Source: Aureliella helgolandensis
GTDB taxonomy: Bacteria; Planctomycetota; Planctomycetia; Pirellulales; Pirellulaceae
Assembly (NCBI RefSeq): GCF_007752135.1
Contig: NZ_CP036298.1
Location: 3,968,001 to 4,032,000, forward strand
Length of the DNA: 64,000 bases
Direction of reading: 5' to 3'
This document shows positions 54,199-63,351 of the stretch, piece by piece. The position numbers and the translations under genes were made by a program. The stretch's first letter is position 1; every line of letters starts with the position of its first letter. The notes beneath the pieces were generated by a model. That model saw only the letters and a list, made by a program, of their open reading frames with translations, had not been told where the DNA came from and searched no databases.

Positions 54199-55685
54199 TC
54201 GAGAACCGAATTCCGCCACCCATTGAAGCTCCATTATCCAGCACAGGCAGCACGCTTAGTACGCGCAGAATGCTCGCGCCCGTAGCGTATAGTGAAGCGG
54301 CGCTACCATCCCTGAAACTGGCGCGCTCCTCGCGTTTAGCCCGAACCATTGGCAAGGTGCTATTCGGATTGCTCGTGTTGGGAACAATTCTGGTGACCTT
54401 TGCCCCCTGGCAGCAGTCGGTGAAGGGGACAGGGAATGTGATTGCCTTCGCCCCCATGGAGCGGCAGCAGGCGATTCAGACACCGATCAAGGGGCGAATC
54501 GTGAGCTTGGGGGAAGGGATTTATGAAAACGCTCATGTCCAAAAAGGGGACTTGATTGTCGAGATTGCTGACGTCGATCCTGGGTACCTGACGCGCCTCG
54601 AGTCGCAACTCTCTGCCTCACAACGGCAGTTGGAGGCTGCAGAAGCACTGCTGGCGGCCAATGAGCGGAATTTGGAAGCCGCGAAAACGATTGTTTCATC
54701 CGTCGAGGCTCAAGTCACCGCCTACGGCATTGTCAAAGTCGAGATACTCGCCGCAGCCGACGCCACGATTGCGTCCGCAAAGAATAAAGTGGAGGCCGAA
54801 GAACAACAGCTCTTGGAACACGAAGCTGCGTTTTCTCAAGTGACCGCCGACTATGAACGCCAGAAGACGCTCTTTGAGGAAGAGATCGCATCGCAGCTGA
54901 AGTTCCAAGAAGCGCAACGCAAGCTCAAGGAAGCTCAAGCGAAGGTTGAGAAATCCAAAGCCTACGTGCGGGCTGCGAAGAACGATTTGTTGAGCAAGCA
55001 GAGTGACCGTAAGGCGAAGGAGCAGAAAGCTCAAGTTGACATCGATTATGCCACGGCAACTCTGAAGAAGGCTGGGGGCGATGTAGCCAAGGCAGAGAGC
55101 GATGTCGCCAAAGCGCAGTCGGATTTGACGAAAGGTCAAAAGGAACTTTTGGACTCGGAAACCAAACTGGCTCGGCAACAGAGCCAACGGATCTACGCTC
55201 CGTTCGATGGTTTTGTGACGAGAATCACTCCCAACCAAAGCAGCCAGATTCTTAAAGAAGGGGATCCGATCTGCATCATCGTCCCAGACACGGCGGATCG
55301 TGCGGTGCAAATTTGGCTAGACGGCAACGATTCCTCGCTCGTGCAACCGGGGCGCCACGTTCGCCTGCAGTTCGATGGCTGGCCGGCGGTGCAATTTGCA
55401 GGCTGGCCATCCGTGGCCGTCGGCACCTTTGGAGGCAAAGTGGTCTCCATTGATGCAACGGATGACGGTATGGGAAAATTTCGGATTCTCGTCTTGCCCG
55501 ATGACGTCGAACACGAATGGCCAGACGAGCGATTTCTTCGCCAGGGGGTGCGTGCCAATGGTTGGGTGCTGTTGGACCAAGTACCGTTGTGGTACGAGCT
55601 TTGGCGCAACATGAACGGATTTCCACCAGTGGTTGCGACCGAGGAACCCAAGGGGAAAAAGCCGCCCAAGTTGCCGAAGCCTTAG
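54195..55685 (+). CDS. HlyD-family membrane fusion protein of the exporter
   Basis: Periplasmic adaptor of 496 residues. One membrane helix (LFGLLVLGTILVTFAPW, about 57-73) is followed by a lipoyl half GRIVSLGEGIYENAHVQKGD, a very long coiled coil (about residues 130-325, rich in Ala/Glu/Lys/Gln), and the second lipoyl half YAPFDGFVTRITPNQSS, then a barrel domain. The coiled coil is longer than in RND adaptors and typical of type I secretion. The C-terminus is Pro/Lys-rich (PKGKKPPKLPKP). ATGA overlap with the ABC gene shows coupling. It would bridge the ABC protein to the TolC-like lipoprotein. Confidence 0.87.
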   Translation: MIENRIPPPIEAPLSSTGSTLSTRRMLAPVAYSEAALPSLKLARSSRLARTIGKVLFGLLVLGTILVTFAPWQQSVKGTGNVIAFAPMERQQAIQTPIKGRIVSLGEGIYENAHVQKGDLIVEIADVDPGYLTRLESQLSASQRQLEAAEALLAANERNLEAAKTIVSSVEAQVTAYGIVKVEILAAADATIASAKNKVEAEEQQLLEHEAAFSQVTADYERQKTLFEEEIASQLKFQEAQRKLKEAQAKVEKSKAYVRAAKNDLLSKQSDRKAKEQKAQVDIDYATATLKKAGGDVAKAESDVAKAQSDLTKGQKELLDSETKLARQQSQRIYAPFDGFVTRITPNQSSQILKEGDPICIIVPDTADRAVQIWLDGNDSSLVQPGRHVRLQFDGWPAVQFAGWPSVAVGTFGGKVVSIDATDDGMGKFRILVLPDDVEHEWPDERFLRQGVRANGWVLLDQVPLWYELWRNMNGFPPVVATEEPKGKKPPKLPKP

Positions 55686-55844
55686 ACCCAGCGGCCCGCG
55701 TCGCTGCAACCAGGATAATCGGCAAGGTCGCTGCGATCCGAGGAACCGGTGCGTCTACGGACCGGCTGCAACGCTGGAGCCGAAAGTGCCGATTAAATCG
55801 GTGACTCTGGTTCTAAAGCCACTCCGTTCACCGAGATCTGGTTC

Positions 55845-57536
55845 GTGCATTCAATCCGAACAATACGGCCACACCGATGGTCACCTAGCGTGACATTGGT
55901 GTGGCTGCTGACGATTACCGGATGTGCTGGCTCGAATTCGGCCAAGAACACTCTGGCGCGCCCCACCGGGGCGTCCCCCGATCGCCAGTCACCGGTGGCA
56001 GCGGAACTTCGGCAGAACAGCAGCCCGTTTCGTTTGGCTGGTTATCGCTCCACCCCATCTGAACAGGGCGGAGATGGACCGCCCGAGATGGCGGACGAGA
56101 TTTCGCTGGCACGCCCAGCAACCGCACAAGTACCAGCCGCCGCGCGACAGATCCTCCAGCCGATCGAGATTGTACCTACTCCCCCAGCTGACGTTCCAGC
56201 AGCCTCGGTCTCCATTGATGATGTCGTCGATTCGATTCACTCAACGTTTCCGCTGTTGGAGGCGGCCTATCAAGAGAATCGGATTGCTGCCGGAAATCAA
56301 ATTGCGGCTTGGGGAGCATTCGACGTGAAACTCAAGGCGTCGAGCGAAAGCGGTGCTTTAGGCTTCTATGAGACGTATCGGAACAGTGCTGGGTTCTCGC
56401 AACCGATGTACCAGGGCGGTGAGGTGTTTGGCGGCTACCGAGTCGGTCGAGGCGATTTTCAGCCCTGGTATCAGGAACGTCAGACGAATGATGGCGGCGA
56501 ATTTAAGGCCGGAGTCAGCGTACCGCTGGCGCGCAATCGGAAGATTGACGCGCGGCGTGCCGAGCTGTGGCGCGCGAACTACGATCGGCAGCGCGCCGAT
56601 CCTGAAGTTCGAGCTCAATTGATTCGGTTCGTCCAAGATGGTAGCGCCGCGTATTGGAATTGGATCGCTGCTGGCCAGCAATACGAAGTTGGCAGAAATG
56701 CGCTCCAACTGGCCGAGCAGCGCAACAAACAGCTTGAGAGAAAGGTGGAGGTCGGTGACCTGGATCCACCCATCTTGCAGGATAACCTTCGCGCGATCGC
56801 AATGCGTGAGGCCAAGCTGATCGACCTGGGCAGGAAGCTCAAGCAGTCGGGGGTGAAATTGTCGCTGTTCCTGCGAGACCGGGACGGTGTGCCGATGCTG
56901 CCGGAAGAATCAGACTTGGCAGAATTTCCTCAGCCAGCTCCCATTGAAAGGGCAGTGAGCGATGTCGATATTGCGACAGCACTTCGGGGACGCCCGGAAC
57001 TGGTCGTGCTGAATGCCTTGTCGCGACGCGCCAGCGTGGATCTGGCGGAAGCCCAGAACGATCTATTGCCCCTCATCGACGCGCAGTTTGTCGGATCGCA
57101 AGACGTGGGAGCTCCGTCAAGTTCGAAACGCGACAAGTCGCAGTTTGAACTGGAGGCGGGGGTCTTCGTGGAATTGCCTGTCCAGCGACGAAAAGCGCTC
57201 GGGAAGTCTCAAGCCGCTCACGGCAAGCTTGTGCAGATCGCCGCCAAGCGACAATTTACCGAAGACAAAATAAGAGCGGAAATCCAATCGGCACACGCCG
57301 CACTGCTGGCCGCTTACGGTCGCCTCGACCGAGCGCGTGAGTCGAAACGTCTCGCGGAGTATATGGCAGACGTCGAGCGGCGTAAGTTCGAACTGGGGCA
57401 AAGTGATCTGCTGCCTGTCGTCCTGCGAGAACAATATGCAATTGAGGCCGCCGAGTCCGAAGTCGACGCCTTGCTGGAGTACTTCCTCGCGAAAGCCGAC
57501 TATGACGCAGCCATGGCACGCGATCATCCCCAATAG
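55845..57536 (+). CDS. TolC-family outer-membrane lipoprotein
   Basis: Outer-membrane channel subunit, 563 residues. It begins at GTG 55845; the N-terminus RTIRPHRWSPSVTLVWLLTI leads into lipobox TGC, so it is probably a lipoprotein. A proline-rich segment (about 30-115) is followed by two TolC-like repeats of long helices and strands: AAGNQIAAWGAFDVKLKA, RADPEVRAQLIRFVQDGSAAYW, and DLAEAQNDLLPLIDAQ near residue 400, then AEYMADVERRKFELGQSD, all in the pattern of OEP proteins. The gene is 159 bp after the adaptor gene and should complete the export channel. Confidence 0.85.
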   Translation: MHSIRTIRPHRWSPSVTLVWLLTITGCAGSNSAKNTLARPTGASPDRQSPVAAELRQNSSPFRLAGYRSTPSEQGGDGPPEMADEISLARPATAQVPAAARQILQPIEIVPTPPADVPAASVSIDDVVDSIHSTFPLLEAAYQENRIAAGNQIAAWGAFDVKLKASSESGALGFYETYRNSAGFSQPMYQGGEVFGGYRVGRGDFQPWYQERQTNDGGEFKAGVSVPLARNRKIDARRAELWRANYDRQRADPEVRAQLIRFVQDGSAAYWNWIAAGQQYEVGRNALQLAEQRNKQLERKVEVGDLDPPILQDNLRAIAMREAKLIDLGRKLKQSGVKLSLFLRDRDGVPMLPEESDLAEFPQPAPIERAVSDVDIATALRGRPELVVLNALSRRASVDLAEAQNDLLPLIDAQFVGSQDVGAPSSSKRDKSQFELEAGVFVELPVQRRKALGKSQAAHGKLVQIAAKRQFTEDKIRAEIQSAHAALLAAYGRLDRARESKRLAEYMADVERRKFELGQSDLLPVVLREQYAIEAAESEVDALLEYFLAKADYDAAMARDHPQ

Positions 57537-57788
57537 ATTGGCAAGCGTACCGCTGGTGCCTCGCGATAGTCAGCCAGAGTTCTGGTGTGAACGACGACAG
57601 ACAATTCGGCGACGAAACGAGAGGCCGAGAACTGAATCGCACAGGTGCGCGGCAATGTTCCAACTCTTTGGAAGTCGTCTGTAGCGCACCGGATTCCACC
57701 TTGGCAGCGTTATCCGAAAGCTCCTGCGGACCCTAGTTCAAACATTTCGCGCGAGACGCTTCTGTCGTCCGTTCTATTCACGTTCGCA
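57537..57788. other. Gap between convergent genes
   Basis: No gene and no clear terminator hairpin with a T-run. Confidence 0.4.
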
Positions 57789-58601
57789 TCAAACGGCGTG
57801 TGGGCTGCAGAAGATGTCAAAGTCCTCCACATCGTACATGTCCGAGGGCTTGGCGATCGCGGAGTCATTCTCGGCGTTGGTAAGCCGCTGAAGTTTATAG
57901 TGCCGATCGGTAAGCAGTTGGAAAATACCGTCTCGATAGGATCGTGGTGTGCCGTGCATGATCTCCAGTTGGACGTAGGGGCGGACCGATTCCAAGAGTT
58001 CTGGCATGGACTGTAGAACGAAGTAATCGTATCCCTCGGCATCGATTTTTACGAATCGAATTTTATCTCGCACACCCGGGTAGTGGTCGGCAAGAAATTC
58101 GTCAAGTCTCACGCCTTGCACTGTTTGATGGTAGGGATTTTCCCAGCGAAACCAGCGAGTTTTGTCGACAGAGCCACCGTTCATGAATCCAGCGTCCCCG
58201 TAGGAAAAGGTCAGTTTTCCCTCGCTATGAGTGATGGCATGCGGGTGAGCTTGGATGTTGGTCTTGTCGACATTCAGTTTGGCATTCGCTTCAAGCACTG
58301 GGAAGACGTATGCATTGGGTTCGAGGGCGATCACGAGCCCTTGTTGGCCTACGGTGAGTGCCATGGGGAGCGTTGAATCACCCATGTGCGCACCAATGTC
58401 AATTGCCACATCTCCGGGCTTCAGAAACTTGCGGAGCCGGCTGACTTCGGAGTCCTGGACGCAACAGTCGTAGGCCTTGGGGTGTTGCCATTGGGCGTAT
58501 TCGATGTCAGTTCCCTCGAAGTGCTGCTGGCGTACTTCGAATCCATAAATTTTGGGCTTTTGCTTGATTCCGACTAATTCCCATGCCTGACGTAGCTTCA
58601 T
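57789..58601 (-). CDS. FkbM-family methyltransferase
   Basis: SAM-dependent methyltransferase of 270 residues. Motif I is VAIDIGAHMGDSTLP (about residue 68), the acidic end of strand 2 is in LVIALEPNAYVFPVL, and RFVKIDAEGYDYFVLQ (about 190) is the typical FkbM segment. The family methylates hydroxyl groups on sugars, lipids or polyketides; nearby genes do not reveal a substrate. Start ATG 58601. No signal peptide. Confidence 0.87.
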   Translation of the reverse strand: MKLRQAWELVGIKQKPKIYGFEVRQQHFEGTDIEYAQWQHPKAYDCCVQDSEVSRLRKFLKPGDVAIDIGAHMGDSTLPMALTVGQQGLVIALEPNAYVFPVLEANAKLNVDKTNIQAHPHAITHSEGKLTFSYGDAGFMNGGSVDKTRWFRWENPYHQTVQGVRLDEFLADHYPGVRDKIRFVKIDAEGYDYFVLQSMPELLESVRPYVQLEIMHGTPRSYRDGIFQLLTDRHYKLQRLTNAENDSAIAKPSDMYDVEDFDIFCSPHAV

Positions 58602-58753
58602 CTGTTTGACTTCCTTGTCGTAAAAACGCTGCCGCGCAAGTATCCGAATAAGATGCCGAGACTGCTGCTGAGGGCTGTGTTGGCGCGAGACGGAGCGGAA
58701 CAGTTCAGCTTAAACCAGCCCTATGTGGCGGTTTGAGTTTACTAGATAGGGTG

Positions 58754-58816
58754 GGCGGCTGCCAAGTGGAATAAAGACCGCCAGCGGTAATTATTCGGCA
58801 GCCGCCGACCACTTGG
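58754..58816. other. Nested inverted repeats
   Basis: Two complementary pairs: GGCGGCTGCC (58754-58763) with GGCAGCCGCC (58797-58806), and the overlapping CCAAGTGG (58762-58769) with CCACTTGG (58809-58816). The pairs cannot all form at once, so the RNA could switch between folds, or the site is a decayed repeat. The rest of 58602-58941 contains no gene. Confidence 0.4.
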
Positions 58817-58941
58817 TCCGAGTCGTGAGCCCTACCACAAAGTTACAGTTAAGAGGGATGGAGCATCCTATTTTGTTGCAGTAACGACTCCCGTGCGGGC
58901 CCTACCGATCAGGCGGCCATCATCGGTGGGAGCAAAAGAAA

Positions 58942-58970
58942 AGGCCGCTCAGGGAAGTCCTGAGCGGCCT
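58942..58970 (-). terminator. Intrinsic terminator of the thioredoxin-like gene
   Basis: A perfect 12-bp stem (AGGCCGCTCAGG, loop of 5, CCTGAGCGGCCT) followed on the minus strand by TTTTCTTTTG. It lies about 105 bp downstream of the stop codon at 59076. Confidence 0.9.
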
Positions 58971-59075
58971 CGATGTCTAGAAGACAGTTGCGTGGCGGGA
59001 GGGAAGAGCACTTTAAATCAAGTGGCCTGTAGCTACCCCAAAATGTTGTCCATGGGGTTCCCACCCAGAAGCAAA

Positions 59076-59639
59076 CTAGTTCAGCATCTTCTTCAATTCG
59101 GCGACAACGGCTTTGACATCCAATTCCTTGGCGTCGGCCACGGCAAAATTGCCAACGACCTTGCTGTTGTTAGCAAGAATGATGGTGACTGCAGCCTTGG
59201 GATTGATTCCGTAGTCGGCAGGACCGTTTTCGAATTCGTTGGGTACAACGAAGGGAACGTTAACCGCTTTCGTGTTTTCAGCGAGCTTCTTGACTTCGCT
59301 GGAAGCTCCGTCCTTGCTTTCGCCGAGCATATTCACGAATGCACGCAATTGTGCTTCGTCGTTTTTCTTGATCTGTGCATCGAGTTGCTTAACGAGCGAG
59401 ACGACTTTGTCATCGGTGCTGCGGGTAAATACCATGACTTGGGGCCGGGCACCGTTCTTGCAGCGATAGCAGAGGTTATTTCCGACATCGACGCCATCTT
59501 CTGCAGCGCCAGCACACTTCGTTACGTTGAAGGCGCCGATTCCTTCGCCCTTCTTCAATCCGCTTTCCAAGTCGGCAGCTACTGCAACAGAAGCTCCCAT
59601 GACAGCTACAGCAACAGCTAGACTCAACAATTGTTTCAT
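59076..59639 (-). CDS. Exported thioredoxin-fold protein
   Basis: Secreted protein of 187 residues with a clear signal peptide (LLSLAVAVAVMGASVAVAA). The mature part begins with a segment with three cysteines (VTKCAGAAEDG and NLCYRCKNGARP), then QVMVFTRSTDDKVVSLVKQLD, and ends VVGNFAVADAKELD before a helical tail, fitting a thioredoxin-like fold. CYRC could be a redox or metal site. Related secreted proteins are common in planctomycetes. Start ATG 59639 has an optimal AAGGAG; strong ribosome site plus strong terminator suggest high expression. Confidence 0.75.
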   Translation of the reverse strand: MKQLLSLAVAVAVMGASVAVAADLESGLKKGEGIGAFNVTKCAGAAEDGVDVGNNLCYRCKNGARPQVMVFTRSTDDKVVSLVKQLDAQIKKNDEAQLRAFVNMLGESKDGASSEVKKLAENTKAVNVPFVVPNEFENGPADYGINPKAAVTIILANNSKVVGNFAVADAKELDVKAVVAELKKMLN

Positions 59640-60201
59640 CGAACACTCCTTACGGGAAACCTAATGGAACGCGACAGCTGTCGAGCTCCGCAATAGCGCG
59701 AACGCGACAACCGCTCGCTGACGTGATCTCCATGGTAGAGTCCTGAGGCCCCAAGGAAAGAGTCCCATAGCACTTATCCCGCGGTTTTCCGGACAGTTTT
59801 TGGCGGGACCGTTAGCGTTTGTGAAGTAGCTCACACTGGGGGACTTACGGATTCTTAATGGCCCGCTGGCTCAAAGGCGTCGCAACGCCGGGAACCGCAG
59901 GGGACACAGGGAAGGGGAAGTGCAGGGGACACAGGGAAGTGCAGGGGACACAGCGGCCCGTGAGGTTAGCCACCTCTGCCTGCGGAAAATCCGAGCCAAT
60001 CAACGGTACTGGCACGCAATCGGGGATTGTCGAGATGCCATTTGCGAGGATGCGCTGCCATTCACCCGGTCCGGGTACCGCTGCCGATTGGGTCTGCAGG
60101 AGTAGTCCACGACTGGGATGCGGAATGGACAATTAGGGATTCCGGCCGCCCGGCGTTGCCAGGCGAGCCGGACGACTTGCCGCTAACCAAGTTGTAGCTG
60201 T
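59640..60201. other. Intergenic stretch with RAYT-type repeats
   Basis: No gene is supported. Holds the promoter of the thioredoxin-like gene and the repeat block at 59897-59953. Confidence 0.4.
59897..59953. repeat. REP-like repeats, distant copy
   Basis: Three copies of GCAGGGGACACAG (59897-59909, 59922-59934 and 59941-59953), spaced 25 and 19 bp apart. The core GGGGACACAG equals the repeat core flanking the RAYT gene some 16 kb away. Confidence 0.7.
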
Positions 60202-60591
60202 TCAATTCCCTGGGGGAGATCGGTGAACATGAACGTGCTTCCACTCTCCTGCCTGTTTCTCCCAAACGCGAGTTTCCTCACAGGCGCGGCTTGAAGGAAT
60301 TCCGCTCGCGTTGAGCGACTGGGTGAGGCGGATGTAGCTCACGATGGCTGCGTCCCCCATCAGACGCACGTGCGGGCTGGTGATCGTTGTCTGGACTTTG
60401 ACATCCCCACTGCGTTCCAGATCGAAGTAGTAGCGGTGGAAATCCATGCCCTCGACAAGATTTCCCAACGCCTCGGGCTCGAAGCAAGAGATGGATGGGT
60501 CGCACATCTCCTCGTAAGCTTTCCAATTGCCTTGAACGATGCTCTCCAGTAAGGATTGCGTCAAATTTAAAAGCACATCGCGATCACTCAT
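60202..60591 (-). CDS. CaMKII association-domain-like (SnoaL/NTF2-fold) protein
   Basis: Protein of 129 residues consisting of one NTF2-like domain very similar to the oligomerisation (association) domain of eukaryotic Ca2+/calmodulin-dependent kinase II. The diagnostic segments are GNWKAYEEMCDPSISCFEPEA (split at its centre), GNLVEGMDFHRYYF, VRLMGDAAIVSYIRL and EETRVWEKQAGEWKHVHVHRS. In the eukaryotic kinase this domain builds 12-14-mers; no kinase domain is present here. Start ATG 60591 with AAGGAA upstream, 18 bp after the plsC-like stop, so it is the last gene of the miaA operon. Its ligand is unknown. Confidence 0.82.
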   Translation of the reverse strand: MSDRDVLLNLTQSLLESIVQGNWKAYEEMCDPSISCFEPEALGNLVEGMDFHRYYFDLERSGDVKVQTTITSPHVRLMGDAAIVSYIRLTQSLNASGIPSSRACEETRVWEKQAGEWKHVHVHRSPPGN

Positions 60592-60609
60592 GAAGAATTC
60601 CTTTTGAGC

Positions 60610-61389
60610 TCAGGTTCTGGTAATGGAATCGCGAACGCGTCTGCGTTTCGCGGAGAGTTGCACGGGGAAATCGGGCTGATTCGCTAGTTTCAGGAGTTCT
60701 TGCGCCCAGGCCAGGATCATGGCATCGGAGGCGGCGTACCCCTCGGCGTTGTCCTGGTACTCAGCAGGATAGATGGGGCGGCCGAAAGTAATACCCACAT
60801 GGGCAGCCATGAACAAGGGGCTCCAAACCGTTCTCCGGTAGGGGCTGCCGTCAATGTACAACGGAATGATTGGCACGCCAGAGCGGATGGCAACAGCGGC
60901 GGCACCGCTACGGATGGAAATTAAGGGATTGCTTGTGTGGTTGAGCCGGCCCTCTGGGAACATGCCCACCAAGCGTCCTTCCTTCGTGAGCCGCATGGCC
61001 GCTTTGGTTGAGGCCGTATCCATTCCGTTGCGATTGGTGGGGATGGCTTGGACCGCTTTGAGGATCAATCCAAACAAGAAGTGATCGCAGTACTCTTTGG
61101 CGACCATCCAGTGGACGCGACGGCGGGCAGCCAGTTGCACGAAGAAGGGATCAACGCTGCTGCGGTGGTTGGCGACCAGAATCGCGCCAGAGGATAATGC
61201 TGGCGGTGGGTTGTTGGTGAAATGAACCCGCCATACGAGCCGCCCCATGAGATAGGTGGGGAGATAGAGGCAGCTCTCCCAGTAGCCGTAGTCGCTGCGT
61301 CGAACCAAGTGAATGAAGTAGCCAGTGGTCGCTACGCCAAGAATCCCCAGCCAGGCCACGGCTACCCACCAGCTCGCATCTATATTCAT
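60610..61389 (-). CDS. 1-acyl-sn-glycerol-3-phosphate acyltransferase (PlsC-like)
   Basis: Membrane-bound acyltransferase of 259 residues that would acylate lysophosphatidic acid in phospholipid synthesis. The N-terminal helix is WWVAVAWLGILGVATTGYFIHL (about 6-28). The catalytic box I reads NHRSSVDPF (HX4D replaced by H-R-S-S-V-D, about 74-80), and box III is MFPEGRLNHTSNP (about 138). IPLYIDGSPYR matches box IV. Start ATG 61389 directly abuts the miaA stop (TAGATG), so translation is coupled. Other acyl acceptors are possible. Confidence 0.85.
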   Translation of the reverse strand: MNIDASWWVAVAWLGILGVATTGYFIHLVRRSDYGYWESCLYLPTYLMGRLVWRVHFTNNPPPALSSGAILVANHRSSVDPFFVQLAARRRVHWMVAKEYCDHFLFGLILKAVQAIPTNRNGMDTASTKAAMRLTKEGRLVGMFPEGRLNHTSNPLISIRSGAAAVAIRSGVPIIPLYIDGSPYRRTVWSPLFMAAHVGITFGRPIYPAEYQDNAEGYAASDAMILAWAQELLKLANQPDFPVQLSAKRRRVRDSITRT

Positions 61390-62430
61390 CTATCGATCGC
61401 TCTCTGGCGGAATGAACGCGGCTTGTGAAGTTTGCATGAATTCCTTGCAGATTTGGTCAGCCAGTTGGCTAGTGGTGCTGTCGCGATCCACTGGGATTCC
61501 GATCAATTCCTCGAGCCCTCGAAACCAAATTTCCTGCCGTCGAGCAAACTGCCTTGTATGGGCTCGGATTAATTCTAAGAGCTCCTCCTCCGAAAGGGAG
61601 GCCTCACCGTCGGATGAATGGAGATACTTGAGCACCTCGCGGTAACCGACGGCTTGGGCTGCGGTGCGGCCCAGGGCCCCATGCTGTTCCAGCAAATCCT
61701 TCACCTCGTTGATCAGGCCTCGGGACAACATGGACGAAGCACGCGCATTGATTCGTTCGTGCAGCCAGCTACGCTCCAAACGCAAGACGACGACTGCACA
61801 TTCGAAGCGTGAAGCGGGAATATCGAACTGTTGCTGCCAGTGGCTGAGGGGTTTACCGGTCATTCTGGCAACTTCCAACGCGCGGATCATCCGGCGATGG
61901 TCGTGGGGATGCAACTTGTGCCCCAGCAGTGGATCGACTTGCATCAAGCGTTCGCGAAGGGCATCTTCTCCGAATTCCTCGATATCTCTTTCTACCGCAT
62001 TGCGGAATTCCCAGTCTGCTTCAGGGCCTAGGAACAGACCGCGGACGAGACTCTTGAGATAGAGGGGAGTTCCACCGCAGAACAAGACTCGCTTCCCGCG
62101 ACTCCAGATCTCGCGGGCGACTTGATGGGCAGCCAGCGCGTAACTCGAGACGCTAAAGGACTCCACTGGCGACACGATGTCGATCATATGGTGGCGAACC
62201 TGGGCCTGTTGTTCGTGGTCCGGTTTGGCGGTGCCAATGTCCATACCTTGGTAGATCGCCATCGAATCCAATGAAACAATCTCAGCGTCCAACCGCTGGG
62301 CGACTTCTAAGGCCACGGATGTTTTTCCGCTGCAGGTGGGGCCTGTGAGAAACCAACAATTACGCAGAGGCGGATGGATCCACTCCTCAAACGCATTGGA
62401 TTTCTCGGGAGGATCGCTGGCTTGGCTCAT
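61390..62430 (-). CDS. miaA: tRNA dimethylallyltransferase
   Basis: Transfers a dimethylallyl group to A37 of tRNAs reading UNN codons. 346 residues from ATG 62430; an upstream extension of the frame is not protein-like. The P-loop is LTGPTCSGKTSVALE (about residue 28), followed by VSLDSMAIYQGMDIGTAKP (about 50), which binds the diphosphate and tRNA. GGTPLYLKSLVRG and HPHDHRRMIRALEV (about 125-190) are also family motifs, and TRQFARRQEIWFRG is the usual segment near the C-terminus. First gene of an operon with the plsC-like and CaMKII-AD-like genes. Confidence 0.95.
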   Translation of the reverse strand: MSQASDPPEKSNAFEEWIHPPLRNCWFLTGPTCSGKTSVALEVAQRLDAEIVSLDSMAIYQGMDIGTAKPDHEQQAQVRHHMIDIVSPVESFSVSSYALAAHQVAREIWSRGKRVLFCGGTPLYLKSLVRGLFLGPEADWEFRNAVERDIEEFGEDALRERLMQVDPLLGHKLHPHDHRRMIRALEVARMTGKPLSHWQQQFDIPASRFECAVVVLRLERSWLHERINARASSMLSRGLINEVKDLLEQHGALGRTAAQAVGYREVLKYLHSSDGEASLSEEELLELIRAHTRQFARRQEIWFRGLEELIGIPVDRDSTTSQLADQICKEFMQTSQAAFIPPESDR

Positions 62431-62895
62431 GCGCGAATTTTGCACTTGGGAATTGAATTGTGAATTGCCCACCTCCCGGCAAAGGGGCCGGGACAGCAGC
62501 GGCGTTTTACGCCGGCGGACAAGGCTGAGGCAGGAACCTGCCCAAGCTTCCTGTGGCTGGGCCCGCATCAAAGGGCATGGTGAGCCTCACAGGAGACTGG
62601 TAACTTATGGCGGAGACAGCGGCGCGACCTGAGAACAAGCCACGCGAGCAACCGGGAAATCTACGCCACGCGTGGTAGATTATGAGTAGTTGCCCTGGTT
62701 TGGATACCCCATAAATCCTGTAAGCTTGTAGTGATTTGGCCTCAGAACGGCTAATTTCTATCGCTTTTTTCGATAGGGCATTCCTTGCGGCGAGCACGAC
62801 CGTCGATGTTCCCCAAGCTGGGAACGCATGTCGGCAAGTTGAGGCATAGGTTCGACGTAACAATGAAACTCATGAGTGAAGGTTAGATTGCGACT
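62431..62895. other. Intergenic region between divergent miaA and hisE operons
   Basis: No gene. It holds the promoters of both operons. AAGG about 15 bases before GTG 62896 is the likely ribosome site of hisE. Confidence 0.4.
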
Positions 62896-63258
62896 GTGAA
62901 TTTACCCAATCAGCTATCTCCTGACGACGAAGGGCAAGATGTGCTCGATCGTCTCATGCGCCAGATTCAGACACGGGTGCAAACCCTTCCGCCCAATTCC
63001 TACACCACCAAGCTCGTGCAGGGGGGCGTAGAGAAAATGGGGGCTAAGATTACCGAGGAGGCAGCGGAAGTCGTCGACGCGGCCCGCACCTCCAGTCCTC
63101 CCGACAACCAACACCTGATCTACGAAGCATGTGATGTGCTGTACCACTTATGGGTACTGCTGGGAAGTCGCGGGATTAGTGTTGACGACCTTCGGCAGGA
63201 ACTAAAACGCCGCGAAGGAACATCCGGATTGGAAGAGAAAGCTCAGCGCGGTAGCTGA
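62896..63258 (+). CDS. hisE: Phosphoribosyl-ATP pyrophosphatase
   Basis: Second step of histidine synthesis: hydrolyses phosphoribosyl-ATP to phosphoribosyl-AMP. 120 residues, starting at GTG 62896. The all-alpha MazG-like NTP-pyrophosphatase fold is shown by KMGAKITEEAAEVVDAA (EExxE-type Mg site, about 47-63) and YEACDVLYHLWVLLGSRGIS (ExxD, about 76-95). It stands alone, not fused to HisI. The next gene, 93 bp on, is hisG, so substrate-producing and -consuming enzymes are adjacent. Confidence 0.92.
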   Translation: MNLPNQLSPDDEGQDVLDRLMRQIQTRVQTLPPNSYTTKLVQGGVEKMGAKITEEAAEVVDAARTSSPPDNQHLIYEACDVLYHLWVLLGSRGISVDDLRQELKRREGTSGLEEKAQRGS

Positions 63259-63351
63259 TGCTATTTCGGCTCGAGATGCGTCTTTGATGCGGATCGATGA
63301 CGCGAAACGAACTCCCCCCCTTAAGCAACTTCACCTTTCAAGACCCTAGTA

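Noticed and set aside
58893-59621. Plus-strand frame of 242 codons
   Set aside because: It lies opposite the clear signal-peptide-bearing thioredoxin-like gene with its own ribosome site and terminator.
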